64,000 nt of DNA from NCBI RefSeq assembly GCF_028858725.1, contig NC_084760.1, positions 59,793,367-59,857,366 of the forward strand, written 5' to 3'. Shown here piece by piece: positions 36,301 to 44,955 of the stretch. The translations under genes and the position numbers were made by a program. This stretch comes from Colius striatus. Its lineage: Eukaryota > Chordata > Aves > Coliiformes > Coliidae. Within the stretch, counting starts at the first letter, position 1, and each line of letters opens with the position of its first letter. The notes beneath the pieces were generated by a model that was given only the letters and a program-made list of their open reading frames with translations, did no database searches and was not told the DNA's origin.

Positions 36301-37577
36301 TGCTGTTCACATTCATTGTCTTGCAGTGACATAAATTTAGTAAGCCATTTGTATCAGAAACAGACATTGTTAACAGGAAAGCAAATTACCATCTGTTGAC
36401 AAAAAACTTTGTAGTAAAAGAATTGAACAACAACATTTTTTCTTGATTGGTGCCTATGTTACCATTGTTTTCCCTGCCTATCTAGCAGTTGTTATTGCTG
36501 TCCAACAATCAGGACTGAGCTGCTGTTAGGACTTTGCTCAGGTTATCAGGTGCCCGTTGTTTGGCTAACCTGAGCACTGCAGCTAATTTATACTGTAACT
36601 GAAAGTATTGTTAGTTAGAATCATAGAATCATTTCATCTGGAAGAGACCTTTAACATCATAGAGTCCAGCTTTGTCTCAGCCCTATCAACCACTAGACCA
36701 TGGCATTGGCCTTAGCCCAGCCATCCAGCCTATCCAGATCTCTCTGTAAAGCTTCCCTACTCTTAAGCAGATTGACACTTCCATCCAGCTTGGTGTCACC
36801 TGCAAACTTACTCAGGGTGCACTTTATCCCCTCATCCGGATCATTAATAAAGATGTTAAACAGGAGTGGCCCCAGTACTGAGTCCTGGGAGACACCACTT
36901 GTGACTGGCCAACAACTGGATTTAACTCCATTGACCACAACTCATTGGACCTGACCATCTCACCAGTTTTTCACCCAGGAAAGTTTATGCCCATCCAAGC
37001 CGAGAACAGGCAATTTCCCTAAGAGAACACTGTGGGAAACTGTGTCATATACCTTACTAAAGTCAAGGTAGACAACATCCACAGCCTTTCCTTCATCCAA
37101 CCAGTGTGTTTAAAACATGAATCAACTGTGCTTTGTATTTAAAACGGATACTTGTCATTTCAGTATAATTTTGCTTCTCTGTTACTTTGGAGGTGAGAAG
37201 AGTGGACATCCATTTAATTCTGTTTAAATGATGTGCCCAAATGCAAGGCTTTAAAGATGTGTAGGAAAACTTGAAAGAAGTTGTACCAACTGGAGGCCTT
37301 TAGTCTGTCAAATCATTTAAAACACTTGTTATTTTGTAACAGCACCACCAAACAATTGAGTTCCTTTGAAGTGTTTGAACATTATTCTTGTTTGTTTTGG
37401 CAGGAAAATAAGACACTTTCTGAATGGGTTGAAGAAAGAATTCAGGCTCATGCTGCACGTGTCCGGGACGTGGAACTGCTAACTGGGCTTGACTTTTACC
37501 AGGAAAGAAATGAACCTGTCTCTGAGATCTTACAGCTAAAGACATTTTTACCAGTATTTGAGACCGAAATTAACTGA
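207..37577 (+). CDS. ENPP3: ENPP3, ectonucleotide pyrophosphatase/phosphodiesterase 3 (exons from SMB1 to stop; 5' part outside window)
   Basis: Joined exons: 207-329, 1230-1355, 2501-2561, 4857-4954, 7321-7400, 7952-8071, 11215-11324, 12621-12686, 13541-13613, 14939-15047, 15210-15338, 16572-16603, 20158-20285, 22812-22878, 24981-25068, 25845-26014, 26125-26176, 26903-27057, 31278-31413, 31925-32002, 33445-33577, 35241-35397, 37404-37577. All introns are GT-AG and all phases agree, giving about 820 codons. Domain order is SMB1, SMB2, phosphodiesterase, nuclease-like. Visible catalytic residues are Asp in SMDGF, the Thr nucleophile in PTKTF, Asp and His in EEPDSSGH, Asp-His in LADHG and His in GGNHG. 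A calcium-loop motif DYNYDG lies in the nuclease-like domain. The family hydrolyses extracellular nucleotides at the cell surface. I chose ENPP3 over ENPP1 because remembered mammalian ENPP3 is closer throughout (for example [22 protein letters not shown]) and because ENPP1 exon 1 follows downstream. The cytoplasmic and transmembrane exons precede the window. Confidence in family is near certain, in paralogue very high. Confidence 0.96.
1230..1355 (+). CDS. ENPP3: ENPP3 exon: somatomedin-B domain 2
   Basis: The acceptor is atttttcag and the donor gtaaat. It is 126 bases, phase 1-1. It encodes [13 protein letters not shown] and [12 protein letters not shown], the cysteine pattern of the second SMB repeat. 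In the family these two repeats form small disulphide-rich knots between the membrane stalk and the catalytic domain. Confidence 0.95.
2501..2561 (+). CDS. ENPP3: ENPP3 exon: SMB to catalytic-domain linker
   Basis: The acceptor is gtcctattag and the donor gtagga. It is 61 bases, phase 1 to phase 2. It encodes [10 protein letters not shown] and CPAG, matching the linker after SMB2. The donor is weaker than the others but the reading frame joins the next exon exactly. Confidence 0.9.
3547..3592 (+). repeat. 46-base direct repeat, copy 1
   Basis: This matches 4416-4461 at 44 of 46 positions; both differences are transitions. It begins tttggagtcaattatc. It lies inside the ENPP3 intron 2562-4856 and I recognise no repeat family. 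Confidence 0.8.
4416..4461 (+). repeat. 46-base direct repeat, copy 2
   Basis: This is the second copy of the 3547-3592 element, 869 bases downstream in the same orientation and the same intron. Confidence 0.8.
4857..4954 (+). CDS. ENPP3: ENPP3 exon: start of phosphodiesterase domain with first zinc-ligand Asp
   Basis: The acceptor is ttgtag and the donor gtaagt. It is 98 bases, phase 2 to 1. It encodes [19 protein letters not shown]; the Asp of SMDGF is a metal ligand in the alkaline-phosphatase-like fold. The exon ends in the KLS region just before the nucleophile exon. Confidence 0.95.
5110..5141 (+). mobile_element. Very short CR1 3' tail remnant
   Basis: The sequence cctactattctatgattcta is the terminal part of the CR1 3' end with its octamer repeats. 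Almost no element body precedes it. It could be an extremely 5'-truncated insertion or a chance match. Confidence 0.5.
6511..7113 (-). mobile_element. CR1 LINE fragment, 5' truncated
   Basis: The 3' end lies at 6511 as catagaatcatagaatgg (reverse complement of the CR1 tail). The body encodes, on the minus strand, the C-terminal CR1 polymerase region in two frames (6548-6979 and 6873-7115), so it carries a frameshift. It lies in the ENPP3 intron 4955-7320, about 200 bases before the catalytic-threonine exon. Confidence 0.93.
7321..7400 (+). CDS. ENPP3: ENPP3 exon: catalytic threonine
   Basis: The acceptor is tctgttgcag and the donor gtaagt. It is 80 bases, phase 1 to 0. It encodes [13 protein letters not shown] followed by [12 protein letters not shown]; the Thr before Phe is the nucleophile that forms the nucleotidylated intermediate. 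It sits between two oppositely oriented CR1 copies. Confidence 0.96.
7952..8071 (+). CDS. ENPP3: ENPP3 exon: phosphodiesterase domain, GLYPESHG segment
   Basis: The acceptor is gttttgcag and the donor gtaagt. It is 120 bases, exactly 40 codons, phase 0-0, so it could be skipped without a frameshift. It encodes [16 protein letters not shown] and ends in WWKGQP, both strongly conserved in ENPP3. Confidence 0.96.
8568..10175 (+). pseudogene. CR1 ORF2 remnant (reverse transcriptase) with two nonsense codons
   Basis: The frame before the stops gives 240 codons and the frame after them 286 codons, in the same phase. The RT Asp of motif A and the paired Asp of ADD are kept, so decay is mainly the two clustered stops plus 5' truncation. 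It is no functional part of ENPP3. Confidence 0.85.
8568..10256 (+). mobile_element. CR1 LINE, long 5'-truncated copy with reverse-transcriptase region
   Basis: About 1.7 kb. One reading frame runs from 8568 to about 10172, encoding a non-LTR reverse transcriptase and C-terminal part: [30 protein letters not shown], motif A FSKDFDTV and the catalytic LADDTKLGG. It is broken by two in-frame stops, TGA 9288-9290 and TAA 9297-9299, in the PQGS-type motif. The 3' end shows attctatgattctatg at 10240-10256. The endonuclease half is missing. It is a dead copy inside the ENPP3 intron 8072-11214. Confidence 0.95.
10627..10915 (-). mobile_element. Diverged CR1-type fragment
   Basis: It opens with agaatagaacagaatatttt then the ttggaaaggat and tctagttcaacc signature of a CR1 3' end, followed by the usual body (cttggggcatcaacc, gcctgttgcagtgtttgac, cctaatgtc). 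It is more diverged than the neighbouring copy and of a different subfamily. Confidence 0.75.
11215..11324 (+). CDS. ENPP3: ENPP3 exon: nucleotide-pocket segment FWPGS
   Basis: The acceptor is acccatag and the donor gtaagt. It is 110 bases, phase 0 to 2. It encodes [27 protein letters not shown] and LLYNG. The Trp of FWPGS and the Tyr before NGS match residues that line the nucleotide pocket in known ENPP structures. VNGT is a possible N-glycosylation site. Confidence 0.95.
12621..12686 (+). CDS. ENPP3: ENPP3 exon: [13 protein letters not shown] segment
   Basis: The acceptor is tttttttcag and the donor gtaaca. It is 66 bases, phase 2-2. It encodes [19 protein letters not shown], which aligns with the mammalian VPFEERISTLLKWLD segment of the catalytic domain. 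Confidence 0.93.
13541..13613 (+). CDS. ENPP3: ENPP3 exon: EEPDSSGH metal-binding segment
   Basis: The acceptor is aactccag and the donor gtgagt. It is 73 bases, phase 2 to 0. It encodes [18 protein letters not shown], with the Asp and His that bind the second zinc and the Tyr that contacts the nucleotide. Confidence 0.95.
14939..15047 (+). CDS. ENPP3: ENPP3 exon: helix and ADHG metal-binding motif
   Basis: The acceptor is tctcacag and the donor gtaatg. It is 109 bases, phase 0 to 1. It encodes [19 protein letters not shown], then NLIVLADHG, whose Asp and His are zinc ligands. Confidence 0.95.
15210..15338 (+). CDS. ENPP3: ENPP3 exon: catalytic domain, YCKQLEYM to QDYFT
   Basis: The acceptor is tcctttag and the donor gtaagt. 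It is 129 bases, phase 1-1. It lies only 162 bases after the previous exon. It encodes [12 protein letters not shown] and [15 protein letters not shown], matching the ENPP3 segment after ADHGM. Confidence 0.95.
16572..16603 (+). CDS. ENPP3: ENPP3 micro-exon [11 protein letters not shown]
   Basis: Only 32 bases, phase 1 to 0, between introns of 1.2 and 3.6 kb. The acceptor is cttttaacag and the donor gtgagt. The peptide [11 protein letters not shown] matches the mammalian FNSEEIVRNLS. The NLT-Cys sequon spans the next junction. Confidence 0.92.
16908..17642 (+). mobile_element. CR1 LINE fragment
   Basis: It runs from cagtacaggctgggggttga to the tail attctgtgattctg. A partly open frame (16986-17261) encodes the CR1 C-terminal region ([20 protein letters not shown]). 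Later frames are broken. It lies in the ENPP3 intron 16604-20157. Confidence 0.92.
17728..18035 (+). mobile_element. Possible ancient CR1/L3-like LINE 3' fragment
   Basis: The segment with gccgcagggtgttgtagagg, then attagataaattattggag, and finally agcaagatggacctttgat resembles the 3' portion of old amniote CR1/L3-type elements as I remember them. It is strongly diverged and lies directly after the younger CR1. A RepeatMasker run would settle this. Confidence 0.5.
20158..20285 (+). CDS. ENPP3: ENPP3 exon: [13 protein letters not shown] segment
   Basis: The acceptor is gtttgcacag and the donor gtaaca. It is 128 bases, phase 0 to 2. It encodes [19 protein letters not shown] and [17 protein letters not shown], near identical in sense to mammalian ENPP3. 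Confidence 0.95.
20613..21445 (-). mobile_element. CR1 LINE fragment, second subfamily
   Basis: The 3' end is at tagaatcatagaatccttat. The minus-strand frames 20703-20918 and 20948-21253 encode CR1 C-terminal peptides ([28 protein letters not shown]). The wording differs consistently from the 6511 copy, so it is another subfamily, shared with 60682-61349. Confidence 0.92.
22812..22878 (+). CDS. ENPP3: ENPP3 exon: GGNHGY metal-binding His
   Basis: The acceptor is cttcttag and the donor gtaaga. It is 67 bases, phase 2 to 0. It encodes [16 protein letters not shown]; the His is the last zinc ligand of the active site. Confidence 0.95.
24220..24705 (-). mobile_element. CR1 LINE fragment
   Basis: It opens catagaatcatagaatggca and continues with the same body as the 6511 copy (gcctttccttgtaaggaag, gatcatcttggtagccctg). 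It ends abruptly at ggacacagtactccagtg. It sits 280 bases before the ENPP3 exon 24981-25068. Confidence 0.92.
24981..25068 (+). CDS. ENPP3: ENPP3 exon: end of catalytic core
   Basis: The acceptor is ataatctag and the donor gtgagt. It is 88 bases, phase 0 to 1. It encodes [17 protein letters not shown] and [11 protein letters not shown], the conserved end of the phosphodiesterase fold. Confidence 0.95.
25845..26014 (+). CDS. ENPP3: ENPP3 exon: [15 protein letters not shown] and linker
   Basis: The acceptor is atttcaacag and the donor gtacgt. It is 170 bases, phase 1 to 0. It encodes [19 protein letters not shown] and ends LGCTCMH, covering the lasso linker between catalytic and nuclease-like domains. 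NGT is a possible glycosylation site. Confidence 0.94.
26125..26176 (+). CDS. ENPP3: ENPP3 exon: NLTTEE linker
   Basis: The acceptor is tatattttacag and the donor gtaagt. It is 52 bases, phase 0 to 1. It encodes [17 protein letters not shown], matching the variable linker with the NLT sequon of mammalian ENPP3. Only 110 bases separate it from the previous exon. Confidence 0.9.
26903..27057 (+). CDS. ENPP3: ENPP3 exon: start of nuclease-like domain
   Basis: The acceptor is taaattctag and the donor gtaggt. It is 155 bases, phase 1 to 0. It encodes [10 protein letters not shown] and [19 protein letters not shown], the start of the inactive DNA/RNA non-specific endonuclease-like domain. Confidence 0.95.
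27058..31277 (+). other. ENPP3: Longest ENPP3 intron
   Basis: 4.2 kb. Only a short CR1 tail at 29708-29809 is recognisable. A tcatagaatcatatgag string near 27149-27165 may be another tiny CR1 tail. I see no exon-like or RNA-gene signal. Confidence 0.55.
29708..29809 (+). mobile_element. Short CR1 3' end
   Basis: The sequence ttagggacatggtttagtgg through ttggactagatgatcttaaa to caattctatgattctag is the last hundred bases of a CR1, heavily 5'-truncated. Confidence 0.85.
31278..31413 (+). CDS. ENPP3: ENPP3 exon: nuclease-like domain, [12 protein letters not shown]
   Basis: The acceptor is cttttcacag and the donor gtgagc. It is 136 bases, phase 0 to 1. It follows the longest intron (4.2 kb). 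It encodes [19 protein letters not shown], an NCS sequon and SFLYPP. Confidence 0.94.
31925..32002 (+). CDS. ENPP3: ENPP3 exon: [16 protein letters not shown]
   Basis: The acceptor is ttatatag and the donor gtaggt. It is 78 bases, phase 1-1. The peptide aligns with mammalian QYDALITSNLVPMYEEF in the nuclease-like domain and has an NSS sequon. Confidence 0.94.
33445..33577 (+). CDS. ENPP3: ENPP3 exon: calcium-binding loop of nuclease-like domain
   Basis: The acceptor is aatgacag and the donor gtaagt. It is 133 bases, phase 1 to 2. It encodes WDYFHNTLL and [19 protein letters not shown]. The spaced Asp and Asn residues of DYNYDGHFD match the EF-hand-like calcium loop known in ENPP enzymes. Confidence 0.95.
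35241..35397 (+). CDS. ENPP3: ENPP3 exon: nuclease-like domain core
   Basis: The acceptor is tctctttttag and the donor gtaagt. It is 157 bases, phase 2 to 0. It encodes [16 protein letters not shown] and [13 protein letters not shown], with three possible N-glycosylation sequons (NNT, NNS, NCS). Confidence 0.95.
36616..37105 (-). mobile_element. CR1 LINE fragment, internal RT region
   Basis: The 3' end is tagaatcatagaatcatttc. The minus-strand frame 36693-36938 encodes the CR1 segment [20 protein letters not shown] and [10 protein letters not shown], where the second Asp pair of the RT motif is already altered. It lies in the last ENPP3 intron, about 300 bases before the final exon. Confidence 0.9.
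37404..37577 (+). CDS. ENPP3: ENPP3 last coding exon and stop
   Basis: The acceptor is gttttggcag. It encodes [25 protein letters not shown] and a C-terminus close to that of mammalian ENPP3. The TGA stop is at 37575-37577. Confidence 0.96.
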   Translation, partial: ENKTLSEWVEERIQAHAARVRDVELLTGLDFYQERNEPVSEILQLKTFLPVFETEIN

Positions 37578-37775
37578 TTATCTGTTAAAAAAATGTCAAT
37601 GCTTGGAAGAAGGCAAACTTAAGTGATGTAACTTTTTACCTTGCTAAAGTATGTAGGAAAAATGACTACAGCTCTTCTATAGGAAAACACACTTAGAGGA
37701 GCTAATTTATTTTTCAAATTTGCATTCTTTGGTCAAGTGTTTTGTGCCAACTGAATAAAAATAACCTAAAGTGAG
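37578..37775 (+). terminator. ENPP3: ENPP3 3' UTR with poly(A) signal
   Basis: A canonical AATAAA lies at 37754-37759, 177 bases after the stop codon. Cleavage would fall near 37775. I infer a short 3' UTR; a longer form using later sites cannot be excluded. Confidence 0.7.
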
Positions 37776-40700
37776 TTCAATCATCTTTGCTGAGCCAGGT
37801 TTTCAAAATAGAGAATATTTTATTTGTAGTTATTTGAAAAAAAGTGCAAAAGGAACATATTTCATGTGTAGAAGGGACCCAGAATTGTAAACTGTATAGA
37901 AAATAATTCTATAATGAAGCTCAAAAGGGAAACAGCTGGAGGGGAGTAGGTACGGTTTTTCCCTTGTGTCTATCAGAGGTTATGGTTATCTAAAACTATT
38001 ATGTCCTGAAATGTTCTGAAATTCTCTTTCTCACCTAGTAATTCACCTGCGAACTGCTACATATTTTAAAGATGTCCTCAGACTTGCAGAAATTTTGTAC
38101 GTAGTGGAAGTGTCTTCTATGATCACCCCCCATGTTTTCCACTTGGATTAATTCATTTTGCTAATAGTAAGTGAAGTTAGAGTAAATAAGCTATGTTCTG
38201 TACCTTTCAGAAAACTTCAAGCATTCAGAATCTGAAAAGGTAAGAGTAACACTCTTGCCAGAAGAACTTTGTCTTTGTTATTTACCTGTATTTGCAACAA
38301 TTTCCAAATGCCTGGCAATACCTAAATGTTTGTGTCTGTTTTCAAATGGTTAAACCTGAGATTAGAGCACGAAATTAGACGTGACATCTGAAAGATAGTC
38401 AGTGGTCATTTCCGTAGCAACTTCATAAACAAAGACTCTCTAACTCACACTGTTCTGTACACAAATTACTACTGAGCACAGGTAAGCAGGACAAGGCAGT
38501 GGAAATTCCCAGATTCTCCTATTACAGAAACGTCATACGTTAATTGAGTGTTGAGCTGATTTTCTCCACTAAAAACGCTGCTAAGCACAGGTATTAATAA
38601 CAGCAGACAATTGACCATTTGTCTGAGTTACAGGCACAGCGGGGGAGTTTTAAAGAAACATGTCAAAGAGTGTTTCAATGCGTAACTAAGTGTGGACTGG
38701 AGGAGATATATCTATTTTAAAAAGGCAGCTTGAAAAGCCTATACAAAAAATCCCCAAACTACCACAGGATGGTTCTTTTCCCCATATCTTAGATGATCAG
38801 TGTATGTATGTACACTCAAAACGTAGCTTAACAATATTTATTTTACATCAAGGTGTGGGATCAAGCTGAATATCAAGATCAGTATCTTTGGTTAAACCAC
38901 TACCCCATCTCCTTGAACGTGGAGTGGCATTTCACCCTGCAGCACTGTGCCATCGAAGTCTGTCCATCTAAATTAGAGACTTCTGCTAAACTGCCTCGAT
39001 TAAGAATACAGTGGATTTTTCACTGCCTAGTAAATCATACCCTAACTCTAGTCAGTGAATCTACATAACCCACACTAATTTAGGCATGTAAATTAACTAG
39101 TTTAGAATAATGACAATCTCAGAGATAAGAAGAAATAGTTTCTTAAGAGTATAATATTTGGTATGTCTACATAAGAAATTTAGAGTAGAACTAGCTTGAC
39201 TGATGTGCTGTTGTTGCTACTTGATATATTTAAATTTGAATTAACCCCTGTATACCAACCATGGCAGCAACACAAGCTTCAGGCCAATACTCTAGTTCAA
39301 TTATGAATGCAAATTTCTGGTGTGGGTATTCCTTCATGAACATTTACACTCATGTGTGAATTATGCCTATCTCTGGGTACTTGCATGACGAAATAATGTC
39401 TTTGACGTTTGCCCAGACTTCTGAAAATGAATTTCAGCCATGATCTCACACATGACAGATACTGTAATAAAATAGCAGTAAATGTAATTCCCTGTCCTTC
39501 ACAAGATTCTTTATTATTCTTCTTCATCAAAAAGTCTGGCCCTCAAAAGCCATGGTTGATAAAAGTTGGCCCCTTCAGCATAAAGATCCCTGCCTATCAG
39601 GCTAACAAAAACAATTTCTCATTCAGTATTTGCATAGCATCTAACAAAAGGAGCTCTTGATCTCATATTTGGGTTTTCCACAAACTTTTGTGATAATAGA
39701 GTTGCAGTTACTCTAAGAAAGCTAATATGAAAGTGCTTTTGCTATAGTCATGTGTTTTTCCCCTACTATTCATTCATTCTGTCATATGACAGAAACTCTT
39801 ATAAACTGCTTCTGGCAGCATTGTGTTCCCTCTCCTTCTCCCCAGAGGCTGTAATGTCCATCTGTTAGCTGATCTAGTGGTTTCACAGGCCTCCTTAAAT
39901 CTGTTTGTTTGGGGTTTTTTTGCTACAGGAACAATCATGGGAAGTTTTGTTTCCCTCATCACTGCTAAGTTCAACCAGGAAGCCTAGTTATCCATGGCTT
40001 TAGAACATGTCTGTATTTCCAACTAATTTGGTGGAAAACTGTGGGCTAATATTTCTTGCTTTCTTTTCCCTAGTTAAATGAGCAAGGCTTGCATTTGAGA
40101 CTGAGTGAATTAGTAATGAAGTTGATAAAAGGATGGTTAGGGGACAGATTTGGCTCTGTGTACCACCCTTGTGTCACACAGTTTAAGCTCCATATGGGAA
40201 AGCATGCAGTTGTTAGACCCTGGAGATTTATGCAAGGGAAGTTCATTGGTGTTTGGGCTTTGGTGACCTTATCTAAATTTTTTAACAGGTTAATAGGCTT
40301 GACCAGGATTTTTTTTTTTGTTTAAATTTGAAAATAAATGTAATCCCTTATCCAGAAAATCTTGCCAGTTCATAAGAAAGCACCTAATGTTGTGTCCATA
40401 TGGTTTCATTACTAGTAGAGATATAGACTGAAACTTACACAGTTCCCTAAGACATTTGTATGGATTTTTTTCCATTTTTAAAATACAGCAACTTCTGCAA
40501 TTTATATGGAGATGGAAGTGAGCAGCTGTCTCACACAAAATTCATGTGCCACCAAAGCTATGAACTTCAGCACAGTCATTCTGAGAATCTAAAACTTTTG
40601 TTGTATTCAAATAACACTGATGTGGAACATTTCAGCCACTTAAGTTTAAAGGCTCTCAACTGGTTGCCCTAGTTTGCATTTCAAGAGAAAAGAATACTTA

Positions 40701-43531
40701 TTCTTCATTAAAGTTATCAAATACATGAACATTCTGGTATGGAGAGGAGAGTAGGAGGGGAGTAAGTTCTATCATGCAGTTCAAAGGCAGTTAAACAGTA
40801 TGTGACATTGTAAGAAAGCTACTTGGGACACATTCCTTAATATAGAAAAGCAGGACAAAAGACCAGTTGACTGAATGCATAAAATTGATTCTTTTTTTTT
40901 TTTTTACTCAGAAATGCTGAGACATGTAGAAGTTCAAATAAAGAAACCACAAAAATAACAACAAAGAGACAATAACACACAGTAAAATCAGCATATGGGA
41001 AATATTTATTTTAAAAACATACTCCTCCTTTGATAATCACTCTGCTTTGTCCTGAGAACTGAGAAATAAATGCTATTTCTGAAAGTTTCATACTTCTCCT
41101 ATTTCCTGGTGCATGTGGGTATAACTTCCCAAAAACAGCACGCCCTTTGTTTCTGAGTTTTTTATCCAGTTTTGGGATCCCTAAGTATGAAGCTAGACTG
41201 GAACAGGCATAAATCAATCTGCTGACTGTAAAGGCAGGTTTTGCACAAGATTAGAGACTGTAGAGAGGGCTGTTACAAGACAAGAAGCAGGGATGGTCTC
41301 ATCTGAGCAGATGATAGAAGCGGCTCAAAAATATGATATTTAGCAGTAAGGAAGTAATTTTTCTGGCTGGTTATACCTCAACAACAGCTGTTGTTCACAG
41401 TTACAGTGACAGCTGGAGATGATTTAGAAACCACTCTCTTAAGAGACCGGTGGCTGGACAAGTGAATTTTGACCACATTGTGACTTCAGGAAGATTAACA
41501 TCTCACGTACAGATATGCCAACCATACCAACTCCAGTTGTGCTTGCAAGGCATATGAGGGCTTTTTAATAATTTGCATGTCTGTCTAGTGCTTCGTAGCT
41601 GAAAGAGAAACAAACTCTTGGTTACACTCTACACTTTGATGGGGGTATGATAAGCCAAGACCACTCAATTTTAACAGCCAGAAAACTTCACAATAACTAT
41701 GGGAACTGTCTGTCCTTCTCTTATTATCTTATGTAGGACATGCCACAGAATTCTCTCTTGAATCTCAGGAGTAACCAGCTCTTGAGTGGAAGAAAGGGGA
41801 CTGGCAGGGAATGGCTGAGAAAAGGCATTTTGGAAAGGAATGCTCCTTTTTTTTTCTTTGCAGGCAAGCCAGGGAATGCAATTTCCATCTATTCAGCTGT
41901 TCTGGTTTGGTTTTTGTTTTTTTTCCCATTACTATTTGTTTTCAGGAGAAAAGTTGATAGATTTGTGTCTAACTACCCGAACTACAGCTGTGAATACCAT
42001 TTCAATAATGTCTGGAACATTTAAAGGATATTCCCATCAGCAGAGAATGCAAAACGTGCTTCAGAAATGATAGTTGTTAGTAATTTCTCCTTATGAATTT
42101 CTCCTCCATTTTAGTCAAAGTATGCCTTTTCTGTATCTGGGAGCACATTTTCATGCAGCAGCAGATTCCAAGGAGGTTAGTTTGCATCCCTCCTTTGCAG
42201 TCTTCTCTAAGGGGCATTGTCCACATCTTTTCACCTCACCAGTTTAGATTCTTCTAAATTACTTGTTTGGATTACAGATGCTGGGTATGTCCCTAGCACT
42301 GTTAAGCATTTCAGATAAGTCTTCAGTTACAAGGAGGAAGAAGGGAAAAAAAAATCAGTCTGAATACATAAAGAAAAAAAACCCAACATTCAAGTTTTTG
42401 TTCCTTGGCATTTTTAAAAGCTTAACGGCATACCCATGGGAAAGGTGAGTTCAAAGTGTTGCTTACTCTAATTCTTTCCACAGAATGAGAAACCTTGCCT
42501 CATTTCCTTTCCTCAGTTACGAGTTAGGTCACATTTTATGTGGTATGCAACTTAATCTTATGAGTAGTATATAGTTTTGGAAACAGTTTAGCTGCATAGG
42601 CTTAGGAGATGCACATGATACAATCTTGTATTTCTTCCAGTAAATTTTTATTTTTGAACATTGCCAACAACTTTTAGACTCTGGTGTATCAAACATGCTT
42701 CTATTGGTTTGGCAGCAAATAATTCCCTGTAATTGTGATTCCTAAAGGCAAAGTCAGATGAAGTGGCAGCAACCAGAACATTGTTTGGTGGGAAGGCAGA
42801 GGAATGAGAAAAGAGGAGAAGGCAGTGAAACATGTTTCAAAAAGGACTGGTAATGTTTTCCTAGGAGACTGCGTGCTGTGAAGGGCACAGGATCAGTCAG
42901 TGGACCTTTCTTGCAGTTGATCCACATTGTTGGGTATAAGAAGCAACTAAGTCAGTATCTAACTTTCATGCAGCGTGTCACTGGCTGTATCTGCTGTCCA
43001 GCATCTTCCTTTTCACATGGTTCCCGCTTATCATTTTTTTTTTTACTCAAATGTGTGTCTTTTTTTTCTTCCCAGCCCCAGTCATGTTTCTCCCCAGTCT
43101 CTGTGGCTCAACATGATCTCTGTCTTCTCCAGCTGTTGCTGCTTGCAATGAAAGGAGTCCCCATTCCTTTCTCCAACTCACCCCTTAGCATTTGGCCCAA
43201 CTGTTCACATGCCAACCACACTGCTTGGTCTTTGGGACTGTGATCCCTGCTTTCTCAGACCAGAAATCATGCTGCTTCTGCAACTCAGGACTTTCAGAAA
43301 GCTTAGTGTAAAAGTGATTAACTTAGTCATTAAAATCCCATGATTTCTGCCAAAGGAATAGGATGAGCTATGAGAAGTCCAGAAGTAAACATTGTCAATA
43401 ACAAAATACTTACTTTATGATAACCTGTATGTCATTATAGCTGTTCTCTGAGGTACAGATTTCATTTGATGTACTTGTGTAAAGACCCTTAGAAAATTTC
43501 TGTTGGTCTGAAAGACTTGTGAGTGGAAACC

Positions 43532-43560
43532 TTTTAAGTATTAACACTTAATACTTAAAA
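43532..43560. repeat. Perfect 12-base inverted repeat with 5-base loop
   Basis: The left arm ttttaagtatta and right arm taatacttaaaa enclose acact. Every arm base pairs. It is AT-rich, so a chance or cruciform-type origin is possible; no terminator role is expected here. Confidence 0.8.
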
Positions 43561-44930
43561 CTTAAGTACGAGAAGCGCTGTAAAATTGTGTGGGTTATAG
43601 ACATACATTTGCTGATTGATTGCTATAAAAAATGGTTCCCGGTGAAACACAATTGATGAATTATATAAAGTCAAAAGAGAAGTTGGCTAACTGATTTCTG
43701 AAACTCTCGGGAACTTTATGAAACCCACTGTGAGAAAGATTATATTTCTTCATTAGAATTGATTTTCTATTTTCTATTATATGTTCCTATACTCTTATTA
43801 ATACAGAGTAACTGTGGAGAAAAATAGCACTGACAAACTTTGTATTTTCTGGCTAAAGCTTCTGCTTTATGAATCACTGAATCCACAGTCTACTTCTTGC
43901 CCAACGAAGCTGCACAACGTCCTGGACAGCTATACCATGGGATAATGATACACGGGACGTGACGCACCAGTGTGTTGTTTATGCCCAGGGATTTTCCTGT
44001 GTGACGTCTTGGATTGTTTACTGAGGTTTGAGGTTAAACTCAAGAAATATTTCCTCCTGGTCTCTGATAATCCATCTGCTTTTTAACAACTTGTTGTCAG
44101 TTGTGAACTACAATCAATTTCTGCATATTGCTTTGAATAAAAATATCTCATATGTTCTTTATATAGCCACATGGGCTTGGCTGAACTGAGTAACAACTGC
44201 AATGCTACCCTAATAGCCAAGTAGAGGAGAGAAAACAAAGAACTGCACAATTTCTTCTTTAGATGTTAATGCTGAGTGGCTTCACATATAGCTACTTACA
44301 GGTTTGGCCAGCTCAGACTAGACGACACAAGGATTGTGTTTTAGACTTGGAATGACCATCAGTGAAACTTCCAAGAAAGTGGTCTTAGTCATCCTGAAGC
44401 CTGTACAAAGCTCACCCAGAGCTGCAGCAGTCTCTTACCTAACCAGAAGTTTGCTTCCAAGTGAAAAAAAGGTGAGACTGTCAGTGTTGACACCTTCCCT
44501 TCTTGGATTGCTGGTTGCTAGCAGTTAAGCAGCTTGTCAAACAGTTGTCCCCATGGTCTCCAGAGGTAGTTGTAGGAAGAGACAGAGTAGAGCTGATGTA
44601 AGGCTAGCTAATGCACATTGATAATCCATTTTGTTGCTGTTCAGTATGTGAAGGGGGTGTCAAACTATAAGGAAAACTTATCATATCAGTTAGTGAAGAG
44701 TTGATTTGAGTTTTTACCAGGACTGAAGGAAGGCTCCTGCTATGATATGGAAAATGAAGTCTCTATATTCTTACCTACTTTACTGTCTTCTCAAACAATG
44801 AGAGATTTTAAAAGCTTGTTCTGTTTAGGAGAACAAATACAGAACCTGAGAGGAGATACTTTTCCTAGCTGTATTGCTAAGAGTGATAGTAGTGATGAAC
44901 AGCAGAGAAAGAAAGAAAGAGCTATCTGTA

Positions 44931-44955
44931 GATATAGATATATAGATATAGATAT
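44931..44955. repeat. Short GATA-type tract
   Basis: Imperfect gatata units follow a short gaaa tract (44905-44921). It is a low-complexity microsatellite. Confidence 0.75.

Noticed and set aside
42878..43243. 121-codon open frame in intergenic DNA
   Set aside because: It contains a poly-T-derived Phe run, no domain, no splice context and no likeness to known proteins; most likely chance.
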